Assembly (NCBI GenBank): GCA_031763025.1 | Contig: JASSKH010000006.1 | Span: 9,421,691 to 9,485,690 of the forward strand | Length of the DNA stretch: 64,000 bases | Source of the DNA: Macrocystis pyrifera | Lineage: Eukaryota; Sar; Phaeophyceae; Laminariales; Laminariaceae | Reading direction: 5' to 3' | Shown here: in pieces, positions 26,301 to 38,300 of the stretch | Layout: every line of letters starts with the position of its first letter | How positions within the stretch are numbered: position 1 is the first letter of the stretch | Notes under the pieces: model-generated | Database searches by the model: none | Seen by the model: the letters and a program-made list of their open reading frames with translations, nothing else | What the model was told of the DNA's origin: nothing | Position numbers and translations under genes: made by a program

Positions 26301-29300
26301 CGTCGTGGTGGAGCACTCGCGTCCGGTCCAGAATGCGTGGTTGCCCACGCATACCCGCCTTGGTGCACGGAAGCTCCCCGCGCACCCAGCCGGGTTCCAG
26401 CGGGGAGGCGCCCGAAGCCATGGCTGCCTCTGACATAACTCTGTTTTCCCTAGCCTCTTTCTACTTTGTCGTGCTGTTGTCGAGCTGCGGTGTCGATCAC
26501 GGAGTGGGTTTTAACCACTGCCTCCCAGTACAACAAGAGGCTTTTTCCGAAGAGGGGTTCGCCCTGCTGGCGTCCCCTCTCTTCTTCCTTCGAGATTACT
26601 ACATCACTAGGTAACGTAAAATAGCACGAATCGGTGATTGGACATTCGTTTCTCCAACGCCCAACGCTCAACGCACGCCCCACGGCGAGGCGCGAGACCG
26701 GCCACCCCAGCCCATATTTCGCACTCGTTTGCCGCCATGACCTGCCAAAAGCCGAATATGCTGTCGCCCCTCTCGGTTCGGCCAAGAAGAGGTCCAACCT
26801 GTGTGCTGGCATCGAAAACGAACGAGCATAGGTGTCGGTTGACGGCACATTTTCTCCTTGACGAGTAGTTGTGAAGGACATCTCGATGACAAATTGAATA
26901 CGATATTCTAGAAGAGCATCGGACTGGCGAACGGTAGGCCTGATGAGGCAAAGGTAGGCCAACAACAAAAAATATTTTGCCACGAGACTTCGGTAATCAA
27001 GTATTGACCATTCAGCTGGTCCAACTCTTCGCTGACGTGGTTGAAATGTTGCTTGTATCAACGAGCAGAGCACAATCGGCCAGCCGGCAGGCAGGGCGAG
27101 GTGCGAGCACGCCCGACGCCGCCCCCGACGCAGTCGGGATCGGGGACCCGACGCAGTCGGGATCGGGGATCAAGATGGAGCAACTTTGTCCCGTAAGATG
27201 AACCGCATCTCGCGCTATCACGAACAACGCCAGAAGATACGTCTTAGAAACGCTGAGGAGCGTTTTCAGAGCACAGGGACAACAATATCATGCTTGCGTT
27301 ATTGTTGCTTCTATGTCACACATACATGATGAAGTCAATGCCATGTGTTGCAGAAGGTATTGCCAAGATATCAAAAGTATGTACACGCAGAATATATGCT
27401 TGTTATCTCAACCTTGGTTTTGGTGAAGCCGACGCCAAGTGTTGTATAATGATGAAATCGATCTCGCCATTTTCGGACGTGTTAATCTGTTGTCTTTACG
27501 TTTCAGGCTTGTTCGTTTGAGAGTCCATTTAGTTCCAGTTATTCGGATATTCATTGTGAGGCCGAGTATTAGGGGAAATGTTTGAAGGCCTCTCACAACT
27601 GATCCCCCCCCCCCCCCCCCCCAAATACGCGATTTACTGGGCGGCACGGCCACCAGCGGTAGACTCGTCAGGATGCTTCCCTTAGGCGTCCGAGAGCTTT
27701 CTTAAACAGTTTTCGGTTTCTCCAGTGTCGTAGTTGGAAAGTTCGTCGGTGTCGCCAGAACTGAAGACACCATAATTTTTCACCAAACAATCTTGGAAAA
27801 TCAATTTCGTCTGAGCCCAGCATCGACAAACTCATATTCTTGAGCCGAGAAATAGTTCCCCACAATAGGTGGTCTTACAATAGCTACGATGATGAATCAT
27901 TTCCAGGTATCAATATGTTTCATTTTAAATATTGCTTCTCATTTGATGTTCATTCTTTGTTTCTCCGTTCTCAGCTTCGTCTCAGACACCGGAGATGACT
28001 TGGCTCAATACAAATACAGCGGAATATATTATTATTCAGCTCCCGACGACGTGTGTTAAACTCACTACTCTTACAAGGGTAAGTGAATATAAAATTCTAG
28101 ACGCTCCCCCCCAAAAATAATACAAGTTGAACAAAGTACGTATTACGAAGCTTTGTTGACGCCGGCTGGTCAGCAAGATGTGGTCGAAATGCTACATCTA
28201 AGCCGCACGTGCGTTGTTGTTTTGATCTTGTTTATATCTTGCTATGCGTGTAGTTAGATTGTTCTTTTGTGTTATTCAGAAGTTCATTTATATATGATGT
28301 ATTTTATATTTTGTTCAAGCTTGGTTCAATTACGGTTGTTTTGGGTTTATGCCTGACTATTGGCTGGCCAAGGGTGGCACAAACAAAGCGATCTTTTCGT
28401 ACCAACTTAATCCAACCTGAACAAACCAGCGCCGCCAAGATGTGATCAGATTATGAATGGCAAGATGAAATGCTTGTTGGTAAACGTACGACGCTTTGTT
28501 GCTCTTGGGTGCACGAACTATATATAACCGTCCATCACAACGAATGGTCTACAACAACCCGACCAAGAGCTGCGTAACGAATAGCGCCAATGGGCAGACG
28601 ACCACATGTAAAAAAGGGAGCAACTTGGAGCAGCCCACTCAGATTTCATTCGACTTCTTCTCTTCCCTCTTAGGCAATTGTTTGGCGAAGCTTCGGCCGT
28701 TTATCTTCAAACGGCTTGCACTCAAAGGTTGGTCAATAAAATGCATTTGGACCATTTGTGGCTACCGCCGTTAACCCCTTCAGCACTTCAGTCCCTTTTT
28801 GGGGACAAAGCAGTCAAAATCCGAGTAAGTTGTCGCCAAACGGGACTGCAGTACTAAACGATTTAAGCTCAGGATTCTTGCAGCCAGCAGAGAGACCACA
28901 CCATGGCGCAACAACGCTTGAGCTTGGTTCTTACCCCATCCAGTCGGGATGTTTCGGGTGTCGACCAATCGCGACGATGTACGTGCGCGTGTGTGTGCGT
29001 GATTGATAGAAAAGCAGGGAGACGCTCGTCTCGTGCTTGTCTTATATCGCCGCGTTTTTTCGACGGTTAAAAGAAAGCAATTGCTCTCGCCGCGTTATAC
29101 CAAAAGCTATACCAGTGGCTTTTAAAGAAGAGCCTCGTGGTGACTAAGCTCGAGTCCTCTGCCTGATGTACGTTGCCTAGGCTGCTAGAGTTTAGGATCA
29201 GGCTGCACAAGGCAATGTGTCAGGCGGTGTTAGTTCGCCTACTTGGTAAATACAAAGATGTCCACAATGTAGTGGTGTTTTTTCATCTCTGAACTCTGAA

Positions 29301-32300
29301 TGCTCCGATCAATGATGAATTGACTTGATAGTACCCAGTTCAAGTGCTTTCGTCTACAGCAACCCCTAGTTTAAGGTCAAGTGATTTCTTGTGTAGAGTA
29401 AATAGCATTGAGTGATATCTCGGAGTGCAGGCCATATCGGTAGTAGCCACAGATTTTGAAAAGCTGAGGGTACTCGCAGCATGAGCAGCACAGAACATAC
29501 AAACCACCAGTCTTCACAGTTCGAGGTAAATCGAACCGTGGGGAATACTGCCAGTGCTCGCAGTACTTCCTCAGCATTGCCCGCCGAAAGTAACATGCTC
29601 TACGTAGTGGGCATCTGGGCAGCACAGCAGAAATTTCTAAGGGAGTATGGAAACATAGGAACCAAGCCGGTAATGTACAGCAGCACTAAGGAACTTACAT
29701 CAACCTAAACAATTAATGGAAGGCTAAGTAGACTAACAGGGTCGAAGATGACCCGCAAAGAAGGGCGAAAGTCGAAGCGAGCAATAAGGACAATGTCGAA
29801 CAAGGATGTACGGCCATTACTTGCAGTATGGGCACTGTCGAACCTGATATACTGTCAATACTGGCAACATCTCTAGCATTCTCCCCCGAGAACACTTCGT
29901 TACTGTACTGTAGTACTGATCATCTGATTGAGTGCAGCACAAAAGTATATTTCCAGTAGTATCGAAGAAACAGAACCAAGCCGGCTTATACGTATCTATA
30001 GACAGTCAATGAACTATAGCTATCGGTGGACGAACAGAGTCGACGACGACCTGCAAAGAAAGGTGGAAAATTAAAGCGAGGAAGAACCAGCTTTTCGCAA
30101 GCTCGTGTTTGGTTATTTTTTAAGAGAATGGTTTGCGATCTCCCCGTTCAACCCCTTGAGGCTGTACGCGGCCTGCCACTTATTGCCCTTCTCGTGAGAC
30201 TCTTGGAGTCGCCCCACGGTAGGGGTTGCACCTTTTGGGCGAAGGTTTCTCACCAATGGAGTTCCTTACGTGAGGAACTACCAGTTAGGATGAAAATTTT
30301 ACTCGTGTATTCGTTTTAGGACTAGCGCGTGCCGGTCGGATGGTCCGAACGAAAATTCTTCCAAGCATTGCATCGGGTGAGATATAGAGTTCCTAATGTG
30401 AGGGGCTCAGGAACGTCGAGAGCACCCGTAGTGTGGGATGGCTCACTTGTAGACTACCTTATACAGATACTACTGAAAAAAGAACGTAATGTTGAACAAA
30501 ACGGAACTCTCAAAATATCCTCGAATCTAACCGTCAGCTTTAGAAATTGTGTAGCCGAATAACGGTCGTTATTTCTTTCTTGTTTGTCGTAAATTAACGG
30601 AAGCGTGAAATAATTCCGTGGGGCATATGACGCGTTTTACGACAGAGGCAGAAGATTTCCGCTACAATGGTTTCTGTATGACGGCGCTCCTTAACCCACA
30701 ATCGTCGCAATGCTAAGCTTGTTTCGAAAAATGGCTTAATTGTAGGCTTGGGCGATGGGATTATTCATCGGGATGCGGTTCGATTCTTGCTGCAGTCAGG
30801 TTTCGGGTGAGGTATTGAGCTCCTGAAGTGAGGAGCCTCAGAAAATTTAGGGTGAACCTTCAGTGTAGATCGTCTCCTGTTTTATATATCGTTATCGCCT
30901 AATATCATGTTTGATAAGGTTGCAACGCTCGTCCATGTCACGAATCGTCCAAGTCAGCGGCGCATGCGCAGGCCGTCCGATAGATCGTGCCGCTAGAGTT
31001 GCCCCGACTCCTAGAGAGGTGACCGCACCTCGCCGCACCCCGCGATTGTGGCTTGAATCAGCATATGACGCGGCAAAGCCATCCACGACATAAAATGGCT
31101 TGCGATTTCGTGTTTGGACGACTTCTACGATAAAAGTACCATATTTCCGGTAGTTGTTTTGCTGAATGACGGGATCCCTTGACCCCAAATCTTCGGAATG
31201 TCTATCTTGTTGCGGAAATAACGTTATGATATATTTTGGCCATGGGGTTATTCATCGGGATCCGACTTGATTTTTGATGTAACCAATTTTCGGGTGAGGC
31301 ATGGAGCTCCTAAAGTGAGGAGACTCAGAAAAAATGGGGTGAACCTCTATCGTAGAACGCCTCTTTATGTCGGCTATGCCGGTGGGTCGGCTCTGCCGAC
31401 TGGACGAATAGACCTTTCGTTGTGCCCTGCACATTCTGCGAACAGCCACGGGCTGGAAATGATCTTGGCAGATGCACTTGATCCATCCTGGACAGCAGCG
31501 CCGAGTGGCACGGCGCAAACAGCTCACACCATGCGCCGACTCAAAGTTCTGCGACGATGGGAGGCTTTTCCGCGGCAAGATATATCAGTTACCAGGTTTT
31601 TCCGGGGCAGAAGACAACGTAAAATCAAACTGAGGATCCTGGAGATGTTCTCGAAACACGAAAAAAATACCTCCGGTTTATGACGATCCTAAGCCTACCA
31701 ATCTCCACAATTTACGACGAAATGGAAGCTTAGAAACATGTTTACGGAACAAGAGTGTCAGTCGTCAACAGCTGAGTGGTGTCGGGCCCCTGCTCCCCTC
31801 GATCTATCAGATAAGGCGGGGTTAAACGCGGCCGGGCTGAACAGTCTTGGGGTCGCCCCCGACCGCGCGCGGCGAAAACGCGGACAAAGGCGGGGTAGTG
31901 CGACCCGCCAAGAGAGCGGCCGAGTAAGCGATGGCGAGCGGACGAGCCAAACGCATTTGAATGCTGCGGCCCGAACTTCAGTACAAAGCTGGAGATCCCC
32001 AGTGCGGTCTCAGGCTCTCCCTCTTGAGGGGCGGAGGTTGAGTGCAAACGATCCTATATATATGGATTCGACGGAAGCAACGTTGTGAGTCTGTGAACAC
32101 TTCTGATGTTGTATACCAGGTACCTAAGTATTCCTCAAAACTCTCTCGTTCACTTCTTGTCAAGCATTATTAACTGCTGCTCCTCCTGCGGCTCCGGCTC
32201 CTGCTGCTGCTGCTTTTTCTTCTGTCATACTGTACAGAACCCTGAGAGATGTTTTGATCGAACTATATCCGTATAGGCCTGACACACCGCTTTCTCGAAC

Positions 32301-35300
32301 AATGACAAAGACATCCACTGCTACGGACTTCAAGGGCCGTTTCTAACGAACGAAGTAGATCATGATTTGTGAGATTTTTTTCTTGAATCGTGATTTTGTG
32401 TCGTGAATCACCACAAACATAATAACGACTCCTGACGCCAACGGTTTTAGCTTTTATCTAAAAATAAATCAAAATTACGATCCAGGACTTTCGTCGTGTG
32501 TCGAAATACACCTAATCAAGGCACTACGCAACCCACGAGAACTAACGGTCTCCAAAGGCCGGTTTGGGGGCAGTAGACTCTGCTGACAACGAACAGCTAC
32601 CCAAGACACTGCTGGGCGCCGGTAAACGAGCACGCTGTGGCATCCAAATTTCCAGGAGGAATCACAGATGTAAGACTAAAGCGCAAATGCTTTGAGAATG
32701 TCACAGGTCAGGCCGGGCAGACGGCCCGAGAGATGGAGTCTCGCGGACCGGACTTGGCCGACGATCGGTGCGATCGTAATCCGGTTGGCTGGGTCCGTCT
32801 TCGCCTCGCGATTGGAATATATCACAGGCCGGGCCAGGCGCGATCGCCCCGGCCCGGCCTGGCCGTGGCCCATTAGCCAGATTTGACTCCACCCGCGAAA
32901 ACCTTTAGATTTGAAATATCGATTTGTTTACAATTTGCTAATATCAGGAGAAGTGACGTTTTCCAGCTTTTTTCATTGTAACTGAAGTGTCACAGATCAT
33001 AGTCATCCCCAAAACCCGCGAATCGTTTTTTTTTTTCCCTTCGTGAAAGAAACAATCGTCGGACGCAGGATTGTGTATTTATTGATTGTACGAGGAACTT
33101 CGCGTAGCGGGCGGTTCCTCCCGTTTCGCTCGGTCACGAGGAAGAACAGAACGGAACAGATGACCTAGACAACTAGGTGCAAACAGGCGACTTGGAAACG
33201 ACAATATCAATATGCTCCTTCCCTGAAAAGCACCCGAACATCTCATGCTTGTACGTACGTATATGTTTGTTTCTTATTCTGATGTGCACGAAAGAGAAAA
33301 CACAGCACGCCACAGCACCGTAAAAGTAATGAAATTTAAGACGAATTTTTGCAAAAACAAAAAGTGTCAAAATTGTCCCCTCTCATGAAATTATTTTCGG
33401 TCTCATTAGACCACATCGCGCGGGTCAAAGGAAAATTAGAACAGCAGTACTTCGCTCAACCTCGTACGCTGCTCGCCTCTCTCGCTATCACCTCGGCGCC
33501 TATGTGGTCCGGGAAAAGCTTTCCTCCCTCTCTGCCAAAACGTGAGACCCGTCCCTCGACTCGCGCGTATCCCAGTGGCCTTCGTTCGCCTGCTCGACAA
33601 CGTCAGTGTACAGACTTCGAAACTCTCTCAGCATGGTCGCAAAACTAAGTACCGAGTAAATGGTCTTTCTCACACAATGACCCTTATAGACTCGACATAT
33701 TTTATCCAATTCCACACCAGGAGGGCAGACAGAGCCCATTAATGCTCCAGTCATGTCTTGATGGACACGCGACGCCTAGTTTCGAAAACGGCAACCGCAT
33801 TCCTTTCAATCCCCCCTGTACTCGCCAGCTCCCACGCACAGCCGCAACGGCGCTTGGCTCGCCCGTGCAGCCGTGGTTCGTGTACACGCAAGCACACGAT
33901 ACAAAATAAAAAAGAGGCTCCCGCCGGCAAGTGATAGCAAGAAAGGGTGTCACAATGGGAGCTCCGAGATGCCAGGGATGTTTCAACCGAGCACTCTCCG
34001 GAACAAAATCCCTAAAAATAAGTCTATGCTTGCAATACTGTCGTAACATCGCGTCGTACGTTAATTCGTATATAGTTTGGGATCAATGAGGCCTCCTGCT
34101 GCGACCAGCGGGAGACTCTCACCCAGGGTTACTACTCCCGCGTTGGTTGTCTAGCAATCAACGCGGCACCTCGTCGCAGAGAGTAGATACCCCGGTAAAA
34201 TAAACACTAACAAAACTGATGTCGTTGTCGACGGTACACCTCGCTACCAACGATGGGCGGGCGGGATGGTCTGTTTTTTTCCTAGCCTCTTTCTACTTTT
34301 GTCGTGCTGTTGTAGCGCTGCGATATCGCTCACGGAGTGATACTCAATCACTGCCTCCCCATACAACAACGAGGCTTTCCCGAAAAGGGATCCACCCTGC
34401 TGGCGTCTCCTCTTTTCTGGTCCAGATTACTGTTGTAACATCGCGTCGTACGTTAATTCGTATATAATTTGGGATCAATGAGGCCTCTCTCTGCTGCGGC
34501 TTGAGATCACACCCATACTTGTTGACCCTTCTCATATCTCAATGTCGTCGCTCTTTTGATGCGTATCCTTTTTGCGGGTGCCTTCTATTCCTTATTGTCC
34601 CAAAACTTGTAGTCTAGTTGATTAGGGGTTCTGCTACCGTTGGTTGTCCCGTCGGAACGTCGTGTACGATTTTCCAGACCCCTCTGACAGTGATACGCGC
34701 TGAGGTATGCGATCGCGGTGTGATGCACCCGGAACGCGTTTACCTTGTCGGCACGCAGTGTTGTAGCGTGTCTCCGTGCGGTTCTTCCGGAACAAACATA
34801 TGTTTAGACCAACTATTATGGGAAAAATTTGAAGGGGTCTCAGAACTGTTTTTTTTTGCCGAAAAACCGCGATTTACTCAACGGGACTGTCAAAAACCAC
34901 CGGTAGACTCCTCAGGATGCCCCCCTTAGTTTTCCGAGAGCTTTCTCGAGCACTTTTCCGTTTCTCCAGAGTCGTCGTAGGACTGTTCGTCCATATTTCC
35001 AGTTCTGAGGACATCGTGATTTTTCATCAAAAATCCTCGAAGATCCACTATTTCTGGCCCCAGTTCTGACCAACAGCCTTATTTCTGACCCTCCAGAGAA
35101 AAGTGATTGGCAACTCCAAAATTCAAATTAGGACTCTGGAGAAACGGGAAATTGTTCCTGCAAGCTCGCAAAAAACTACGGGGAGCATTTTGAGGAGTCT
35201 ATCGGTGTTTCTGGCTTTCCCGCCAAGTAAAACGCGTATATTCGGCCTAAAACCCCAGTTCTGAGAGCTCAGAAATAATTTCCCATAATAGTTGGTCTTA

Positions 35301-38300
35301 TGTCGTGCTTGAGGGGCGACAAAGGCGGAGCGTTTATGTAGGTGGCTCCCACACTATATTTTCTCAGATACCGCAGCCCGCCCCTCACGTTAGTTACCAT
35401 ACGCTTTCGTGTAATGAAGCACGCATAACGTCTGCCACAGTCGGCATGTTTTCTACGTTTCGCTTGGTCCTCGCCCCCTCATCCCATTTGTTCCTCGACT
35501 TTCAGATTTGGGGAAAAATGGGAACGAGAAACCTACTTCTCGGTGCCTCCGTGATAGGGGCACGAGCCATACACTGGCAGATCCCATCACGCTTGATACG
35601 GCACGATGTAGAATTATGTTTGTTATAGCAAGCAATTACAGGCACCTGAGATACGCTCGCCCTCTCGAAGAAACCAGAACGTGGGAACTGATTACGTAAT
35701 CGTACAGCAGCAGTAACAACCTTTCCGTTCGTACAGCAGTAGAGGGATTTATCATCGCAGTAAAGCCTCGTTCGTGGTTACACTACACGCTCAGAAGCCA
35801 CCAAACTAATATCGACTCCACCGGGGTCTCGCGAGGCGCTGAGTTCTTCGTGGTCCCAGTTCGCTCCGACGTCCGACGCCTGCGCCCGGCTCTTTCTGGC
35901 GCGGACCGATGCTCTTGTCGTACTCCACAGTCAGCATTACATGGGACAGGTCCGGATTTCAAGTCCTCCTTTCTTTGCATTTCAGCCAGTTCCGCTCCCG
36001 ACGAAAAGGGAGCGGGGCGGCCGCCGCAGCGATCGCTGCATTCGTCATAATCTCTGTTTTTTACTAGCCTCTTTCTACTTTGTCGTGCTGTTGTAGAGCT
36101 GCGATATCGCTCACGGAGTGATACTCAATCACTATCTCCCCATACAACAACGAGGCTTTCCCGAAAAGGGATCCACCCTGCTGGCGTCCCCTCTTTTCTG
36201 GTCCAGATTACATGTCACCTGAACGCTGGCTTCAAAAACTGGTAAAGCATGCAAGACGGCTACTACTGCTATCTACATCAACGCGTGTGAGATATAGGGT
36301 GATCAAAGTTCATCAATGCAAGTTTGGCACACCGTACCATGGCGCATAGATCAACTGCTATTGCACAGGGTATATACGTGGTATGTCGGACGCAACGTTG
36401 TGTAAGGATTAACTCTCTTGGCTTTGTAAACATGTCAGGAAGTACCTGGAATACCCGAGGTCCGGCTATTACCTGTTGTTAGCGTGCAAGAGTGCTGCTG
36501 TTGTAAAACTGCACAGGAGTTTTGTCATATGACGTCAATCCTCCTCTGCCATGTGGTTCGGGATAAATAGATATGCTCGACTGCTGTACGTACTGATTAC
36601 TTGAGCATTAGGTGACGGCCTTCAGTCCTAATCTGTGCTTTCTCCTGCGGCCGCTCCCATGAGCCATGATAACGACATCCCCAGTACCAAGTAGATCCAT
36701 CGAGTTGATATGTACGTAGTAGTTGTTGTGTTCTACCTGGTATACTTGAAACGCTGTTTGTCGCCTCTTGTCTAGCACGCGAAAGGCATCAACTTCTGTT
36801 CCACTATGCAAATGCGTTGATCGCAACAGTGTCAATATGTACGCTGTTCATGTTGTAATTTTGATGTGAGCTTAGCAAACCTGGAACGCTGGCGTTTACT
36901 CCTGGTTTAGCATTCAAGACTGCTGCTACTGCTGTTGTCATACTGTATATGGTTTGTTTCGGAGATATGATGTGGATCCTTCTCCGGTCTTCGGTTCGAG
37001 ATATATGATATTTCTTTATCTACTGAGTGTTTCAGGGTTCGATGCTGGACTCCCCTGCTGATCTGTGCGTTCTCCTAAAAAGCACTGCAGGCTGTACTTA
37101 GTGTATCCTTGACTACAATTGAGCAGATTGGCATGTCTCGTGCGGCATCGTCCCGCACCGTCGAGCGCCTTCGTCGAAACGCGTCTCTCAGTCTTGAAGA
37201 CATGTCTCCGGATCGGCGTCGTATGGCGTCAGCAGGACACTACCACCCACCTTGACCCTAAATATCTCCTGCCCCTCATTACCGCAGCGTCAACCACAGT
37301 GGGCAGGAAATCACGTCGCCCTGGCCAAAATTACACTTGATGTCCTTGATCGCAGCCTTCAGTACTCGGCGCGGGCCATGGTGGGGTCTAGATGCGTTCC
37401 TTTAAAATATATATAATTATATGGCTTTTTTCAGTACTGAAGCGTTTTGGAACTTCCCCGTTCCCTTTGCGCACTGCTCATCTAACCACTCACGAGCTTA
37501 CATCATGATTTGTTATATTTTCATGTCTTTGTTTCTAGACCGATGTAATTTTATAGACTCTGCTCGTTGTCTCTGATCCACCCCTTTCCGGCATTATCCG
37601 GCCTTAACGCTTTGGTGTAAGAAAAACCAAATGTTTTCAGGAAAGTAAAAGTAGTAGTACGAGTTAGTAGTGTTGCTGTTCCTGTAGTAGTACAGTAATG
37701 TAGCAATATCGTTTCCTTCCAGTATGGGCGCAGTCAGACGTTTAGGTGCCTAGCAGGGACAACGGCCGTGCTGTGCACGACGTACGGATAATTACTGTAT
37801 ACCTGGTACATAACAACGGGGACGTCGATATGACAGCGGTAATGTGTCGTCCAAGGAATTGGTAACCAATGCCCCGGTTTGGCTCTGCATTTGTTTCTGT
37901 TGGGGTTCTATACAGGGCCCTCGATCTCACCTATCGACTGTTCATTGCTACTACTGAGTTATCTCGATGATTTCCAACATGTGTACCCAACCCTAAACAC
38001 CATGACGTAATACCTTAAACGTACTATCGCTTTTGGGTCCCTAAAAGTATCACCCATCGTTTAGGGCATGCGCAGAGCAATGGCGACCATGTGCCTGCCA
38101 TGCCGGGGCTCCCGTTCTCTCTATATATCGATTATATGGTTGCATTCGATGTTGCCATCCTTGGTTGTCCGCGGCAACGTTAAGACACGTCGCAACACGC
38201 ATGCTTCAGGGGTGTAGTCCCCAAGCGACAAAACATGAAGAGTATTGTTCAAACTTCATTCAATCCCAATGTTGCAAACGTCCAGGATGGCACGGCCGGG

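Larger units (their letters stand above)
16261..26600 (-). mobile_element. DIRS-like tyrosine-recombinase retroelement with split direct repeats, 10.3 kb
   Basis: Read on the minus strand the order is terminal repeat A1, Gag-like region, reverse transcriptase, RNase H, tyrosine recombinase, then repeats B1-A2-B2. The A1/B1-A2-B2 layout is the split direct repeat arrangement known from PAT and Ngaro-type members of the DIRS order. No target-site duplication is expected for this order and none is clear. A1 and A2 differ at only about five of 160 bases, so the insertion looks fairly young. Coding parts are long but the element appears broken in a few places. Its 10.3 kb is long for the order, partly because of internal tandem arrays. 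It sits inside the CAG-rich repeat, inside the receptor-kinase intron. Confidence 0.85.
8797..38285 (+). other. Intron B-C (29,489 bp), filled with repeats
   Basis: No further blade-like exon was found between blade 2 and blade 3. The intron holds the split CAG-rich repeat, the DIRS-like element, MITEs, the hairpin repeat family and the internally deleted DIRS relative, all listed separately. The rest (8797-13524, 27875-30255, 31376-34034, 36212-38285) shows no gene that I can support. The 9241-9290 and 9602-9619 stretches are C and G homopolymer runs. A phrase near cccctgatttcc followed by aagcaggg occurs at about 9530 and again at about 9944. Confidence 0.65.

Noticed and set aside
31780-32040. 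GC-rich block suspected to be an rRNA fragment
   Set aside because: I could not match it to any conserved rRNA segment that I recognise.
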